A stretch of 40,821 bases of DNA from Betaproteobacteria bacterium (GCA_016234745.1 JACRAR010000067.1:1-40821); one strand, 5' to 3'. Numbered from the stretch's first letter, positions 1-8,954 are shown. Program-made: numbers and translations. Notes: generated by a model not told the origin, from the sequence alone.

Positions 1-177
1 CCAACGAAGCTGCGGACCTTCTTCGGCGGGTTCATTAAGCAGATCGTGCTGCAGGGAAGCTCAGTCCGGATTGAGTACAATCCGGAAAAGATATTGAAAT
101 CAGGGCAAAGCGCCCCGGTTCACACTGAGATTGGGTGGCTCCCCGACCTGGGCTCGAACCAGGGACCTACGGATTAA
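1..177 (+). CDS. C-terminal fragment of a probable site-specific recombinase (partial)
   Basis: An open frame entering from the left edge gives 58 residues before a TAA at 175-177. The first ~32 residues (…LRTFFGGFIKQIVL…VRIEYNPEKIL) resemble the last strand-rich segment of large serine recombinases, where a final FI..I.L.G..V.I.YNP pattern is common. The last ~20 residues (ending GSNQGPTD) are simply an antisense reading through the 3' half of tRNA-Asn, so the frame ends inside the tRNA gene. That arrangement is what is seen when an integrated element's recombinase gene abuts its attachment site. The rest of the gene lies outside the window, so the family assignment is inference from a short tail; it could also be another phage-type protein. 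Confidence 0.45.
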   Translation, partial: PTKLRTFFGGFIKQIVLQGSSVRIEYNPEKILKSGQSAPVHTEIGWLPDLGSNQGPTD

Positions 178-211
178 CAGTCCGGCGCTCTACCGACTGA
201 GCTATCGAGGA
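136..211 (-). tRNA. tRNA-Asn(GTT)
   Basis: The minus strand folds as a 76-nt cloverleaf: a 7-bp acceptor stem (TCCTCGA with TCGGGGA), discriminator G, encoded CCA at 136-138, GGTTCGAGCC T-arm, and anticodon loop CTGTTAA with anticodon GTT. The top pair of the anticodon stem (27-43) is C-T rather than a proper pair. The 3' half (136-177) is also read antisense by the recombinase fragment from the left, so this gene is probably the attachment site of an element lying left of the window. Confidence 0.95.
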
Positions 212-225
212 ACAATCAGCAGCGG

Positions 226-254
226 ATTCTATTCACATACCCCCTAAGCGTCAA
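226..254 (-). promoter_or_regulatory. sigma-70 promoter of tRNA-Asn
   Basis: Reading the minus strand, TTGACG (249-254) and TAGAAT (226-231) are separated by exactly 17 bp. The -10 element lies 14 bp upstream of the tRNA 5' end. Confidence 0.8.
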
Positions 255-468
255 TAGAAAAGCTTTGCCCTACTGTCCAACGACACCGCAAAATCAAGAG
301 TCTTGGTCAAATCATGAAAATGTCATGCCATGTATGAAATATCCGCGAGGAGCAATTCGATTATTCAAGAAAGTTCTCTCTCCAAAATCATCAGACTAAA
401 GCGGCAACTGGCTATAATTGGTGGGCTTGCAGTCGAGTGAATGCTGATCGAAAAAAGGAGTCATTGCA

Positions 469-1557
469 GTGGCGGAAAAAGTCGCATTGATCACCGGAGT
501 GACCGGACAGGATGGTTCCTACCTGGCCGAGTTTCTGCTCAACAAGGGCTACCAGGTGCATGGCATCAAGCGGCGCACCTCGCTGTTCAATACCGATCGC
601 ATCGACCACCTCTATCAGGATCTGCATGAGAAGAACGTCCATCTGATCCTGCATCATGGCGATCTGACCGATTCGAGCAGCCTGATCCGCATCATCAAGC
701 AGGTGCAACCCGACGAGATCTACAACCTGGCCGCCCAGTCGCATGTGGCGGTTTCCTTCGAGGAACCGGAATACACCGCAAACTCGGATGCGCTCGGCGC
801 CTTGCGCATCCTCGAAGCGATCCGCATCCTCGGCCTGGAAAAGAAGACCCGCTTCTACCAGGCTTCCACCTCCGAGCTCTACGGCCTGGTACAGGAAATA
901 CCCCAGCGCGAAACCACCCCTTTCTACCCGCGCTCGCCCTATGCGGTGGCCAAGCTCTACGCCTACTGGATCACGGTCAATTACCGCGAGGCCTACGGCA
1001 TCTACGCCTGCAACGGCATCCTGTTCAACCATGAATCGCCGGTGCGCGGCGAAACTTTCGTCACGCGCAAGATCACCCGGGCGCTGGCCCGCATCAAGCT
1101 GGACATGCAGGAGTGCCTGTACCTGGGCAACCTCAACGCCCTGCGCGACTGGGGCCATGCGCGCGACTACATTGAAGTCCAGTGGCTGATGCTGCAGCAG
1201 GAGAAACCCGACGATTTCGTCATCGCCACCGGACAGCAATACAGCGTGCGCGATTTCGTCAATGCCGCCGCTGAGGAACTCGGCATCAAGATCCGCTGGG
1301 AGGGTTCGCTTGCCGACGAGAAAGGCTACGACAGCGAAGGCCGCTGCATCGTCCAGGTCGATCCGCGCTATTTCCGCCCGACCGAAGTGGAAACCCTGCT
1401 GGGCGATGCGAGCAAGGCCAAGGAAAAGCTGGGCTGGACACCCAAAACCACTTTCAAGCAACTGGTTGCCGAGATGGCACGCGAGGACCTCAAGGAGGCC
1501 GAGCGCGATGCACTCATCAAGCATCATGGCTTCAAGAGTTTCAACCGCCATGAGTGA
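469..1557 (+). CDS. gmd: GDP-mannose 4,6-dehydratase
   Basis: This enzyme converts GDP-mannose to GDP-4-keto-6-deoxymannose in the cytoplasm, the first committed step toward GDP-L-fucose or related deoxysugars for surface polysaccharide. The 362-residue protein has the NAD(P)-binding GVTGQDG at 10-16, the short-chain dehydrogenase residues T134, E136, Y158 and K162 (SPYAVAK), and the family signature [16 protein letters not shown] around 187-202. The start is GTG at 469, chosen because AAAGGAG at 454-460 sits 8 bp upstream and the protein begins at the usual family position. A TATAAT hexamer at 413-418, without a clear -35, may be its promoter. fcl and manC follow immediately, completing a GDP-fucose pathway. 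Length and motifs fit the family fully. Confidence 0.96.
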   Translation: MAEKVALITGVTGQDGSYLAEFLLNKGYQVHGIKRRTSLFNTDRIDHLYQDLHEKNVHLILHHGDLTDSSSLIRIIKQVQPDEIYNLAAQSHVAVSFEEPEYTANSDALGALRILEAIRILGLEKKTRFYQASTSELYGLVQEIPQRETTPFYPRSPYAVAKLYAYWITVNYREAYGIYACNGILFNHESPVRGETFVTRKITRALARIKLDMQECLYLGNLNALRDWGHARDYIEVQWLMLQQEKPDDFVIATGQQYSVRDFVNAAAEELGIKIRWEGSLADEKGYDSEGRCIVQVDPRYFRPTEVETLLGDASKAKEKLGWTPKTTFKQLVAEMAREDLKEAERDALIKHHGFKSFNRHE

Positions 1558-1590
1558 ACCGCAACCCACCTTGCCCCTGGGTCGGACAGC

Positions 1591-2559
1591 ATGGACCGCC
1601 TGAGCAGAATTTTCGTTGCCGGCCATCGCGGCTTGGTCGGATCGGCACTGGTGCGGCGTCTTAAAGATAGCCATGACAAGCTGCTGTTGCGCAGCCACGC
1701 CGAGCTCGACCTGACCGAACAAGCCGCAGTAGTGCGATTTTTCGAGCAGGAACAACCGGAATACGTTTTCCTGGCGGCGGCCAAGGTCGGCGGCATCCAC
1801 GCCAACAATACCTACCCTGGCGATTTCATCTACTCGAACATCTGCATCCAGACCAACGTCATCGAGGCGGCACGCCGGAACGGTGTGAAGCGCCTGCTGT
1901 TCCTGGGTTCCTCGTGCATCTATCCGCGCGACTGCCCCCAGCCGATGCGCGAAGAATATTTACTGAGCGGTGCGCTCGAAGTGACCAACCGCGCCTATGC
2001 CGTGGCCAAGATCAGCGGCATCGAGATGTGCGGTTCGTACAACCGCCAATTCGGCACCCGTTTTCTCGCGGCGATGCCGACCAATTCCTACGGCCCCAAC
2101 GACAACTACGATTTGCAGAACAGCCATGTCCTACCCGCCCTGATCCGCAAGTTCCACGAAGCCAAGGTGCGCGGCGACGCCAGCGTCACCGCCTGGGGTA
2201 CCGGCTCGCCCAAGCGTGAATTCGTCTATAGCGACGACGTGGCCGACGCCTGCATTTTCCTGATGAACCTGCCCGAGGCCGAGTTCAACCGGCTGCTCGC
2301 CCAGGATCAGCCGATGATCAACCTCGGCACGGGCGTGGAACTGACCATCCGCGAACTGACCGAAACCGTCAAGGAGGTAGTCGGTTTTCAGGGCAGTGTC
2401 GTGTGGGATGCCAGCAAGCCGGATGGCACCTTGCGCAAGCTGCTCGATGTCTCGCGCCTGGCTGAGCTCGGCTGGCGTGCAAAAATCGGTTTGCGCGAAG
2501 GCATTGCGCTGGCCTACCAAGACTTTCTGAACCATCAGACCGACAAGACCAAGGCATGA
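1591..2559 (+). CDS. fcl: GDP-L-fucose synthase (epimerase/reductase)
   Basis: This enzyme epimerises and reduces the Gmd product with NADPH to give GDP-L-fucose. It has 322 residues: Rossmann motif GHRGLVG at 11-17, S107 in GSSCIYP, and the Y136/K140 pair in YAVAK. These numbers coincide with the catalytic Ser107, Tyr136 and Lys140 of the E. coli enzyme (family knowledge). The ATG at 1591 is the only sensible start after the gmd stop 33 bp upstream; its ribosome site is weak, suggesting coupling to gmd. The stop codon overlaps the start of the next gene (ATGA at 2556-2559), so the three sugar-nucleotide genes are probably one operon. Confidence 0.95.
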   Translation: MDRLSRIFVAGHRGLVGSALVRRLKDSHDKLLLRSHAELDLTEQAAVVRFFEQEQPEYVFLAAAKVGGIHANNTYPGDFIYSNICIQTNVIEAARRNGVKRLLFLGSSCIYPRDCPQPMREEYLLSGALEVTNRAYAVAKISGIEMCGSYNRQFGTRFLAAMPTNSYGPNDNYDLQNSHVLPALIRKFHEAKVRGDASVTAWGTGSPKREFVYSDDVADACIFLMNLPEAEFNRLLAQDQPMINLGTGVELTIRELTETVKEVVGFQGSVVWDASKPDGTLRKLLDVSRLAELGWRAKIGLREGIALAYQDFLNHQTDKTKA

Positions 2560-4004
2560 AACTACAACCAGTCATCCTGTGCGGCGGTTCCGGCACGCGG
2601 CTCTGGCCGCTGTCGCGGGAGCAGTACCCAAAGCAACTGCTGACGCTTGCGGGCGAACATTCGATGTTGCAGGACACCGCCCTGCGCGTCCATGGCAAGC
2701 TGGACGGGAGCATGGTAGAGATCCTGGCGCCGCTGGTGGTGGGCAACGAAGAGTACCGCTTCATCACCGCTGAGCAATTGCGCCAGGTGGATGTCCAGCC
2801 ACAGGCATTAATCCTTGAGCCCTGCGGACGCAATACCGCACCGGCACTGACCCTGGCAGCCATTGCAGCGTGCGCGGCGGGGAATGATCCGGTCTTGGTG
2901 GTGATGCCGGCCGATCATGTGATCAACGATTTGCCCGCGTTTCGCAAGGCGGTATTGCTGGGAGCGAACTGCGCCGAACGCGGGCAGCTGGTGACCTTCG
3001 GCATCGTCCCCAGCGAAGCGAATACCGGCTACGGTTACATCCGTGCGGGCGCCGATTTGGCCGAAGGCGTCAAGCAGCTCGCAAATTTCGTCGAGAAGCC
3101 CGATCTGGCAACTGCCGAACGCTACCTGGCCGAGGGTAATTACTTCTGGAACAGCGGCATCTTCATTCTCAAGGCATCCCTGTGGATGCAGCAGATCGAA
3201 CGCTTCCGCCCGGACATTGCCAAGGCTTGCGCAGCCGCCATGGCGAATGGCACGCGCGACCGCGACTTCGTGCGGGTACCGCGCGAGGGATTTGCTGCAT
3301 GTCCCTCGGATTCGATTGATTACGCCGTCATGGAACGCCTGACCAAGGGCGATCAGGCCGATTCGCCGGCCGTGGTGATTCCCCTTTCGGCGCAATGGTC
3401 CGATGTCGGCGCCTGGAGCGCTCTCTGGGAGATCGGCAGCAAGGACAGCGCCGGCAATGTCATGCAGGGCGACATTCTGGCGGTCGACACGCAGGACAGC
3501 CTGCTGATTTCGCAATCCCGCCTGGTCGCCAGTGTCGGCTTGCGCGATGCGGTGGTGGTGGAAACCCCCGATGCCGTCCTGGTGGCGCATCGTGACCGCA
3601 TCCAGCAGGTCAAGGAGATCGTCGCCCGGCTCAAGGCGGAGAAGCGTCCTGAGTCGGATGCCCACCGCAAGGTGCATCGCCCCTGGGGCTGGTACGACAG
3701 CATCGATACCGGACCACGCTTCCAGGTCAAGCGCATCGTGGTCAGCCCCGGCGCACAACTCTCGGCGCAGATGCATCACCATCGTGCCGAACATTGGGTG
3801 GTGGTCAGCGGAACGGCCAAGGTGACGCGCGGCGAAGAGGTGTTCATCCTGTCGGAAAACCAGTCGACCTACATTCCTCTCGGCACCTTGCACCGCCTGG
3901 AAAACCCGGGCAAGGTGCATCTTGAAATCATCGAAGTGCAATCCGGAACCTATCTCGGAGAAGACGACATCGTGCGCTTCGAGGATACCTATGGCCGTGG
4001 CTAG
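2556..4004 (+). CDS. manC: mannose-1-phosphate guanylyltransferase / mannose-6-phosphate isomerase
   Basis: This is a bifunctional 482-residue enzyme supplying GDP-mannose, the substrate for gmd. The N-terminal nucleotidyltransferase domain shows the signature GGSGTRLWPLSREQYPKQ at 10-27 and FVEKP at 178-182. The C-terminal ~110 residues form the cupin of type II phosphomannose isomerase, with PWGWYD, QMHHHRAEHWVVVSG and a late IPLGTLHRLENPG motif. Its ATG overlaps the fcl stop by 4 bp, giving translational coupling. Products of this type are called ManC, AlgA, XanB or CpsB depending on the polysaccharide; which polymer is made here cannot be told, because no glycosyltransferases or exporters are in view. 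Confidence 0.95.
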   Translation: MKLQPVILCGGSGTRLWPLSREQYPKQLLTLAGEHSMLQDTALRVHGKLDGSMVEILAPLVVGNEEYRFITAEQLRQVDVQPQALILEPCGRNTAPALTLAAIAACAAGNDPVLVVMPADHVINDLPAFRKAVLLGANCAERGQLVTFGIVPSEANTGYGYIRAGADLAEGVKQLANFVEKPDLATAERYLAEGNYFWNSGIFILKASLWMQQIERFRPDIAKACAAAMANGTRDRDFVRVPREGFAACPSDSIDYAVMERLTKGDQADSPAVVIPLSAQWSDVGAWSALWEIGSKDSAGNVMQGDILAVDTQDSLLISQSRLVASVGLRDAVVVETPDAVLVAHRDRIQQVKEIVARLKAEKRPESDAHRKVHRPWGWYDSIDTGPRFQVKRIVVSPGAQLSAQMHHHRAEHWVVVSGTAKVTRGEEVFILSENQSTYIPLGTLHRLENPGKVHLEIIEVQSGTYLGEDDIVRFEDTYGRG

Positions 4005-4014
4005 GCCCTAGCGC

Positions 4015-4863
4015 ATGACGATCACTGCCGGCGAATTGGTGAAGGACATTGACGGCCTGGTAACCCTGCCGGACGTCTATATCCGCATCAACCGCCTGCT
4101 CGAAAATCCGAACAGCTCCACTACCGATATCGCCAAGGCGGTCAGCCAGGATCCCTCCTTCACCCTGCGCCTGCTGCGTGTCGCCAACAGCAGCCTTTAC
4201 CGTTTCCCCGCCGCGGTGACCACTGCCGCCAAAGCCGTCTCAATCATCGGCACGGCCCAGATTCGCAGCCTGGCACTGGCGATGTCGGTGGCGAAAAGTT
4301 TCGCCGGGATGCCCAACGAGTTGGTCTCGATGGAAAACTTCTGGCGCCATAGCCTGTATTGCGCCTTGATTGCACGACACCTGGCGCGGGAAGCGCGTCG
4401 TTGCGATCCGGATAGCCTGTTCACCGCAGGACTGTTGCATGACATCGGCGAACTGGTGATTTTCAACCGCCTCCCTGAACAAGCCAAGGATGCCCTGCTG
4501 ATGGTGCTGGACAGTCAGGATGAAATGCAGGTCCATGAGGCCGAGCGCAAGGTCATGGGTGTCGATCATGCCGAGGTCGGCGGCGAGCTGGCGCGGCACT
4601 GGAACCTGCCTTCCCTGCTGCAGGAATGCATCGCCCATCATCATGCCGTGGCCAGCGCCAAGCAGCACCCCAGGGAAGTCGCGCTGGTGCACCTGGCCAA
4701 TGTGTTCGCGCTCATGGCGGAAGTCGACAGCCTCGATCCCGGCGATGTTTCGCCGATCGACCCGCTGGCCTGGGAACTGACCGGACTGAGCGACGATTGC
4801 GTGGATGCCGCAGTACGCGAAGCGCAAGCCGAAATCCATGAGGCCGAGCAGTTGTTTTCCTGA
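4015..4863 (+). CDS. HDOD domain protein
   Basis: The 282-residue protein carries an HDOD domain over roughly residues 15-210. Recognisable parts are the opening LPDVYIRINRLLENPNS, the DPSFTLRLLRVANSSLYRF segment, and the HD-like LLHDIGELVIF followed by HHH near 210. HDOD proteins are HD-related but usually lack phosphohydrolase activity and act in signalling, often with chemotaxis or cyclic-di-GMP circuits (family knowledge). The start at 4015 lies 10 bp after the manC stop, and cheD begins soon after its end, so it may be co-transcribed with both. No separate receiver or output domain is present. Its specific role is unknown. Confidence 0.88.
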   Translation: MTITAGELVKDIDGLVTLPDVYIRINRLLENPNSSTTDIAKAVSQDPSFTLRLLRVANSSLYRFPAAVTTAAKAVSIIGTAQIRSLALAMSVAKSFAGMPNELVSMENFWRHSLYCALIARHLAREARRCDPDSLFTAGLLHDIGELVIFNRLPEQAKDALLMVLDSQDEMQVHEAERKVMGVDHAEVGGELARHWNLPSLLQECIAHHHAVASAKQHPREVALVHLANVFALMAEVDSLDPGDVSPIDPLAWELTGLSDDCVDAAVREAQAEIHEAEQLFS

Positions 4864-4893
4864 CGGTTGCCGCAACCGCCGCCTGCTCTGATC

Positions 4894-5544
4894 ATGGCCA
4901 CCCTCCAAGACTTAGACCGTCCCGAACCTCCACCGGTATTGCCGGGGTTTGAGCATGTCCGGCGCTCGTGGAATGCGACATACGCCAGCTATGCCGCCAG
5001 AATACTGCCCGGCGAATACTATGTGACCAAGTCCGAGGAAGGCGTCTACACCACGCTGGGGTCATGCATCTCCGCCTGCATCCGCGACCGCGCGACGGGC
5101 ATCGGCGGCATGAACCATTTCATGCTGCCGGCCTCGGTCAAGGACGAGCCGGAAGCCTGGACCGCCACCGGCCTGGGCGCCGCCACCCGCTACGGCAATT
5201 ACGCCATGGAACATCTCATCAATGTGATCCTGCGCAACGGCGGCCTGCGGCAAAATCTCGAAGTAAAAATCTTCGGCGGCGGGCGCGTACTGGCCAACAT
5301 GACCGATGTCGGCCAGCGCAATATCAATTTCGTGCGCGACTATCTCAAGACTGAAAAACTTTCGGTGATTGCCGAAGATGTCGGCGACGTCTTCCCGCGC
5401 ATGGTGGTGTATTTCCCAAGCACGGGCCTGGCGAAAGTGAAGCGATTGCGCTCGCTCCACAACAATGTCATCGTCAACCAGGAAAAAGCCTACGTCGAGC
5501 AACTGGTGCAGAAGCCGGTGGGTGGGGAAGTGGAACTGTTCTAA
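4894..5544 (+). CDS. cheD: probable chemoreceptor glutamine deamidase CheD
   Basis: CheD deamidates glutamines in methyl-accepting chemoreceptors and binds CheC-type phosphatases in some bacteria. Counting from ATG 4894 (216 residues), the catalytic Cys is C58 in TTLGSCISACI and the catalytic His is H75 in GGMNHFMLP. The 17-residue spacing is the same as between Cys27 and His44 of the characterised Thermotoga enzyme. A TTG at 4867 would add nine residues (MPQPPPALI); ATG 4894 is preferred because the extension is proline-rich and unlike the family, though neither start has a strong ribosome site. The gene follows the HDOD gene by about 30 bp. No cheA, cheR, cheB or receptor gene is in the window, so it is separated from any main chemotaxis operon. 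Confidence 0.9.
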   Translation: MATLQDLDRPEPPPVLPGFEHVRRSWNATYASYAARILPGEYYVTKSEEGVYTTLGSCISACIRDRATGIGGMNHFMLPASVKDEPEAWTATGLGAATRYGNYAMEHLINVILRNGGLRQNLEVKIFGGGRVLANMTDVGQRNINFVRDYLKTEKLSVIAEDVGDVFPRMVVYFPSTGLAKVKRLRSLHNNVIVNQEKAYVEQLVQKPVGGEVELF

Positions 5545-5548
5545 TCGC

Positions 5549-6115
5549 CTATTCCGGGTTGAGTTCGCGATAACGGAAGCAATCGAGCAAGTGATCGTTG
5601 ACCAGCCCCACGGCCTGCATCAAGGAATAGCAGATGGTCGGGCCGACGAACTTGAAACCTTGCTGTGCCAGGTCCTTCGACAGCGCGACTGACAGCGGCG
5701 TTTGCGCCGGGACTTCCGCGAGGCTGCGCCAGCAATTGTGCACCGGCCTGCCCTCGACAAAACGCCATAGATAGCTATCGAAGCTGCCGAACTTTTCCTG
5801 CAGCAGCAGAAATTTTTGAGCGTTGTTGATGGCTGCCGCAATCTTCAGCCGGTTGCGGACGATCCCTGGATTATCCAGCAGACGCTCGACCCGCATCTGG
5901 TCGTAGCGTGCCACTTTGCGCGGATCGAAGCCATCGAAAGCGGCACGATAGTTGTTGCGTTTTCTGAGGATGCCGATCCATGACAACCCGGCCTGGGCGC
6001 CCTCGAGAATCAGGAACTCGAACAACGCATTCTCGTCGTGCAAGGGCACGCCCCACTCGCGGTCATGATAGGCGACATAGAGCGGGTCTTCGCCGCACCA
6101 GGGGCAGCGCTTCAA
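5549..6115 (-). CDS. tag: DNA-3-methyladenine glycosylase I
   Basis: Tag removes 3-methyladenine from alkylated DNA in base-excision repair. The proposed TTG start at 6115 gives 188 residues, one more than E. coli Tag. With this start the zinc ligands fall at C4, H17, H175 and C179 and the catalytic Glu at E38, the same numbers as in E. coli (family knowledge). GGAG lies five bases before the TTG, and the TTG shares bases with the TGA stop of the upstream acyltransferase gene (TTGA), so translation is coupled. The frame stays open a further 228 bp upstream, but that part is only the shadow of the neighbour's GNAT domain. It ends 4 bp from the convergent cheD stop. Confidence 0.95.
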   Translation of the reverse strand: MKRCPWCGEDPLYVAYHDREWGVPLHDENALFEFLILEGAQAGLSWIGILRKRNNYRAAFDGFDPRKVARYDQMRVERLLDNPGIVRNRLKIAAAINNAQKFLLLQEKFGSFDSYLWRFVEGRPVHNCWRSLAEVPAQTPLSVALSKDLAQQGFKFVGPTICYSLMQAVGLVNDHLLDCFRYRELNPE

Positions 6116-8811
6116 TTGAGCTCCAATACGCCGCGCTTCAGGCCGGCATCTTCGGGGTGGGGAGAAAGGACGAAGCCGAGATCGGAGACAAACTTCAGCA
6201 TGCGCCGGTTTTCCGCGAGAAACTCGCCGTACATGTACTTGAGCCTGCCATGGGTCCGGGCCGCATCGATCAATACCCCGATCAGGCGCCGCGCCAGCCC
6301 CTTGCCTTGCCAGGAATCGGCTACGACGATGGCGAACTCGCACGACTCGCCATCCGGATTGGTGGCATAGCGCGCCACGCCGACCTCCAATTCACCGCCA
6401 TCCTGTTTGACCGTGGCGACGAAAGCCATCTCGCGATCGTAATCGATCTGCGTCATGCGGATCAGCTGTCCCTGGGACAGCTCGCGGATGGTGTTCATGA
6501 AACGGAAATACTTGGATTCGGCCGACAGTCCCTTGACGAACTCCTGCTCCAGGTTGGCGTCCTCCGGCCTGATCGGGCGGATCGTGACCTCCTGCCCATC
6601 CATGCTCAGATAGCTTGTCACCATGTGCGCGGGATAGGGATGGATCGCCATGTGCGCATAGCGCGACACGGAAGCCGGCAGCCGCACGATGGAGATGCTG
6701 GCGTCGACGGCGACGGCGCCGTTTTCGTCCACAATCAGCGGATTGATGTTGAGTTCGCGAATCCAGGGCAATTCGCAAACCATTTCTGACAAGCGTAACA
6801 GTACCGTTTCGATGGCTTCCAGATCCACCGGCTGCATGTTTCGGATCGCGCCGAGGCGCGCAACGGAAGTGGCCGAGTGCAACATGTCGGCAACCAGGAA
6901 GTGGTTCAGCGGCGGCAGGGCGACAACACGTTCCTTGTTGGATTTACTGAATTCAAACTCCACCCCGCCCGGTCCGAGGGTAATGAAGGGGCCGAAGATC
7001 GAATCCTGCATCATGCCGACCATCAACTCGCGGCCATGCGGCTTGATGATCATCGGCTCGATGGAAATGCCGTTGATTTTGGCGTCCGGCCGATTCTTCC
7101 GGACTTGCACGATGATCTCATGGTAAGCCTCGCGCACTTCGTCGAGGTTGGCCAAATTGAGACGAACGCCGCCGTAGTCGCTCTTGTGGGTGATTTGCCG
7201 CGAATCGACCTTCATCACCACGGGCAAGCCAATTTCGTCTGCCAGCAACAGAGCTTCCTCGACCGAGTGCGCCACCATGGTCCGGGCAATCGGAATGTGA
7301 AATGCCGCAAGCAACGCCTTGGATTCCATCTCGCTCAATACCTGGCGCCCTTCCTGCAGTGCCGTTTCGATCAGCAATCTGGCGCCATCCACGTTCGGTT
7401 CGAGTTCCTGGGACAACGCTCCAGGCGTCTGCATCAACAGCTTCTGGTTGCGATAGTAATTGCTGATATGCGAGAACAATTCGACCGCAGGCTCCGGCGT
7501 GCGGAATGTGGGAATGCCCGCCCCTTTGAACAGTCGGCGTGCTTCATGCACCTGCGCTTCGCCCATCCAGCATGTGACCAGCGGCTTGTCCGATTGCCGC
7601 GCCAGTTCAATCACCTCGCGGGCGGTCTGGGTCGGGTCGGTGAGCGCTTGCGGGGTCAGGATCACCAGGAGGCCATCCACATTGTCGTCCGCCAGGCAGG
7701 CGGACACTGTGGCGCAAAATCTTTGCGGATCGGCATCGCCAATCAGGTCGATCGGATTGGCGCGCCGGGAAATCGGCGGCAGAATCTGATCCAGCTTGGC
7801 GCAAGTCGCCGCGCTGAGCTTGGCCAGCGGGATGCCGATGTCGGCCGCATGGTCGGCCGCCATCACGCCCGGTCCGCCGCCATTGGTGATGATCGCCAGA
7901 CGGTTGCCGCGCGGGCGGAAATGGGCGAACAGCGCGCTGGCAGCCGCATACATCTGCCCGACGCTGGCCAAGCGCACCACACCGGAACGGCGCAGTGCGG
8001 CATCGAACACGTCGTCGGCGCCAAGCAAGGCGCCGCTGTGTGAATGCGCGGCCGCCTCGCCCACCGGATTGCGCCCCACCTTGATGAGCAGGACTGGCTT
8101 GCAGCGCGCAGCGGCGCGCAGCGCGCTCATGAAGCGGCGCGAATTCCGGATGCCCTCGATGTAGAGGAAAATATTTTCGGTTTTTGGATCGGAGACCAGA
8201 TAGTCGAGCGCTTCGCCGAACTCGACGTCGCTCGATGTGCCTAGCGACACCACCGTCGAGAAACCGATGTTGTTGGGCAATGCCCAGTCAAGGATGGCAT
8301 TGCATAAAGCGCCCGACTGGGATACCAGCCCGATGCTGCCAGGCTTGGCGCTGACGTTGGCAAAGTTGAGGTTGATGCCGGCGCTTGGCCGCATGATGCC
8401 CAGGCTGTCCGGGCCAAGCACGCGCATGCGATAGCGGCGCGCAGTCTTCAGCACGACCTGTTCGAGCGTTTTGCCATTGGCGTCGGTTTCTGCAAAGCCG
8501 CCGTAAATCACGATCACATGGCGCGTGCCGGCGCGGCCGCAGGCTTCGACAACCTCCGGAACTGTTTTGGTCTTGGTGCAAATCACCGCGAGATCGAGTT
8601 TCTGCGGGATGCTCTCGGGCGAGGGATAGGTGGCTTGACCAAAAATTGTTTTGTGCTTTGGATTTATCAGGAACAGCTGACCCTTGTATTCGGAGTCAAG
8701 TATGTTGCGCACGATGGTCAGGCCGACCGAACCCGGAGTTTCGGATGCACCGATGATGGCAATCGATTTAGGCTCAAACAGCGGAGTCAGATAATGTTTT
8801 TCGTAGCTCAT
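6112..8811 (-). CDS. PatZ-type protein acetyltransferase: ADP-forming acyl-CoA ligase-like domains fused to GNAT
   Basis: This 899-residue protein has three parts: a CoA-binding/succinyl-CoA-ligase-like region (residues ~1-470, GASETPGSVG at 21-30 and SHSGALLG with H258 near the phospho-His position), an ATP-grasp domain (~490-715, with KVDSRQITHKSDYGG), and a C-terminal GNAT acetyltransferase (~735-890, with the acetyl-CoA loop DSWQGKGLARRLIG). This is the order found in PatZ/YfiQ and Pat enzymes (~880-900 residues), which acetylate lysines in metabolic enzymes such as acetyl-CoA synthetase. In such fusions the ligase half is usually regulatory. The start is ATG 8811, with GGAG 8 bp upstream. 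A perfect palindrome lies 18 bp upstream of the start. Genuine ligase activity cannot be excluded. Confidence 0.92.
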   Translation of the reverse strand: MSYEKHYLTPLFEPKSIAIIGASETPGSVGLTIVRNILDSEYKGQLFLINPKHKTIFGQATYPSPESIPQKLDLAVICTKTKTVPEVVEACGRAGTRHVIVIYGGFAETDANGKTLEQVVLKTARRYRMRVLGPDSLGIMRPSAGINLNFANVSAKPGSIGLVSQSGALCNAILDWALPNNIGFSTVVSLGTSSDVEFGEALDYLVSDPKTENIFLYIEGIRNSRRFMSALRAAARCKPVLLIKVGRNPVGEAAAHSHSGALLGADDVFDAALRRSGVVRLASVGQMYAAASALFAHFRPRGNRLAIITNGGGPGVMAADHAADIGIPLAKLSAATCAKLDQILPPISRRANPIDLIGDADPQRFCATVSACLADDNVDGLLVILTPQALTDPTQTAREVIELARQSDKPLVTCWMGEAQVHEARRLFKGAGIPTFRTPEPAVELFSHISNYYRNQKLLMQTPGALSQELEPNVDGARLLIETALQEGRQVLSEMESKALLAAFHIPIARTMVAHSVEEALLLADEIGLPVVMKVDSRQITHKSDYGGVRLNLANLDEVREAYHEIIVQVRKNRPDAKINGISIEPMIIKPHGRELMVGMMQDSIFGPFITLGPGGVEFEFSKSNKERVVALPPLNHFLVADMLHSATSVARLGAIRNMQPVDLEAIETVLLRLSEMVCELPWIRELNINPLIVDENGAVAVDASISIVRLPASVSRYAHMAIHPYPAHMVTSYLSMDGQEVTIRPIRPEDANLEQEFVKGLSAESKYFRFMNTIRELSQGQLIRMTQIDYDREMAFVATVKQDGGELEVGVARYATNPDGESCEFAIVVADSWQGKGLARRLIGVLIDAARTHGRLKYMYGEFLAENRRMLKFVSDLGFVLSPHPEDAGLKRGVLELN

Positions 8812-8829
8812 GGAGCAGCTCCGTCGTCG

Positions 8830-8844
8830 GCAATATAATATTGC
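8830..8844. promoter_or_regulatory. perfect 15-bp palindrome, candidate operator
   Basis: GCAATATAATATTGC is an exact 7-1-7 inverted repeat in the 143-bp gap between the divergent PatZ-type gene and the methyltransferase gene. It contains -10-like sequence on both strands (TATAAT / TATTAT), so a bound protein would probably block RNA polymerase. No regulator gene is adjacent. Confidence 0.4.
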
Positions 8845-8954
8845 AGTGCACCACAGAATACCACCAAGTTATCCAGATTTATCCGCTTGAACTTTATATT
8901 TTGTATCGCATGAGTGAGTGAAATCTGTGCCAATTCACGCTATTCTGCGAAGTC

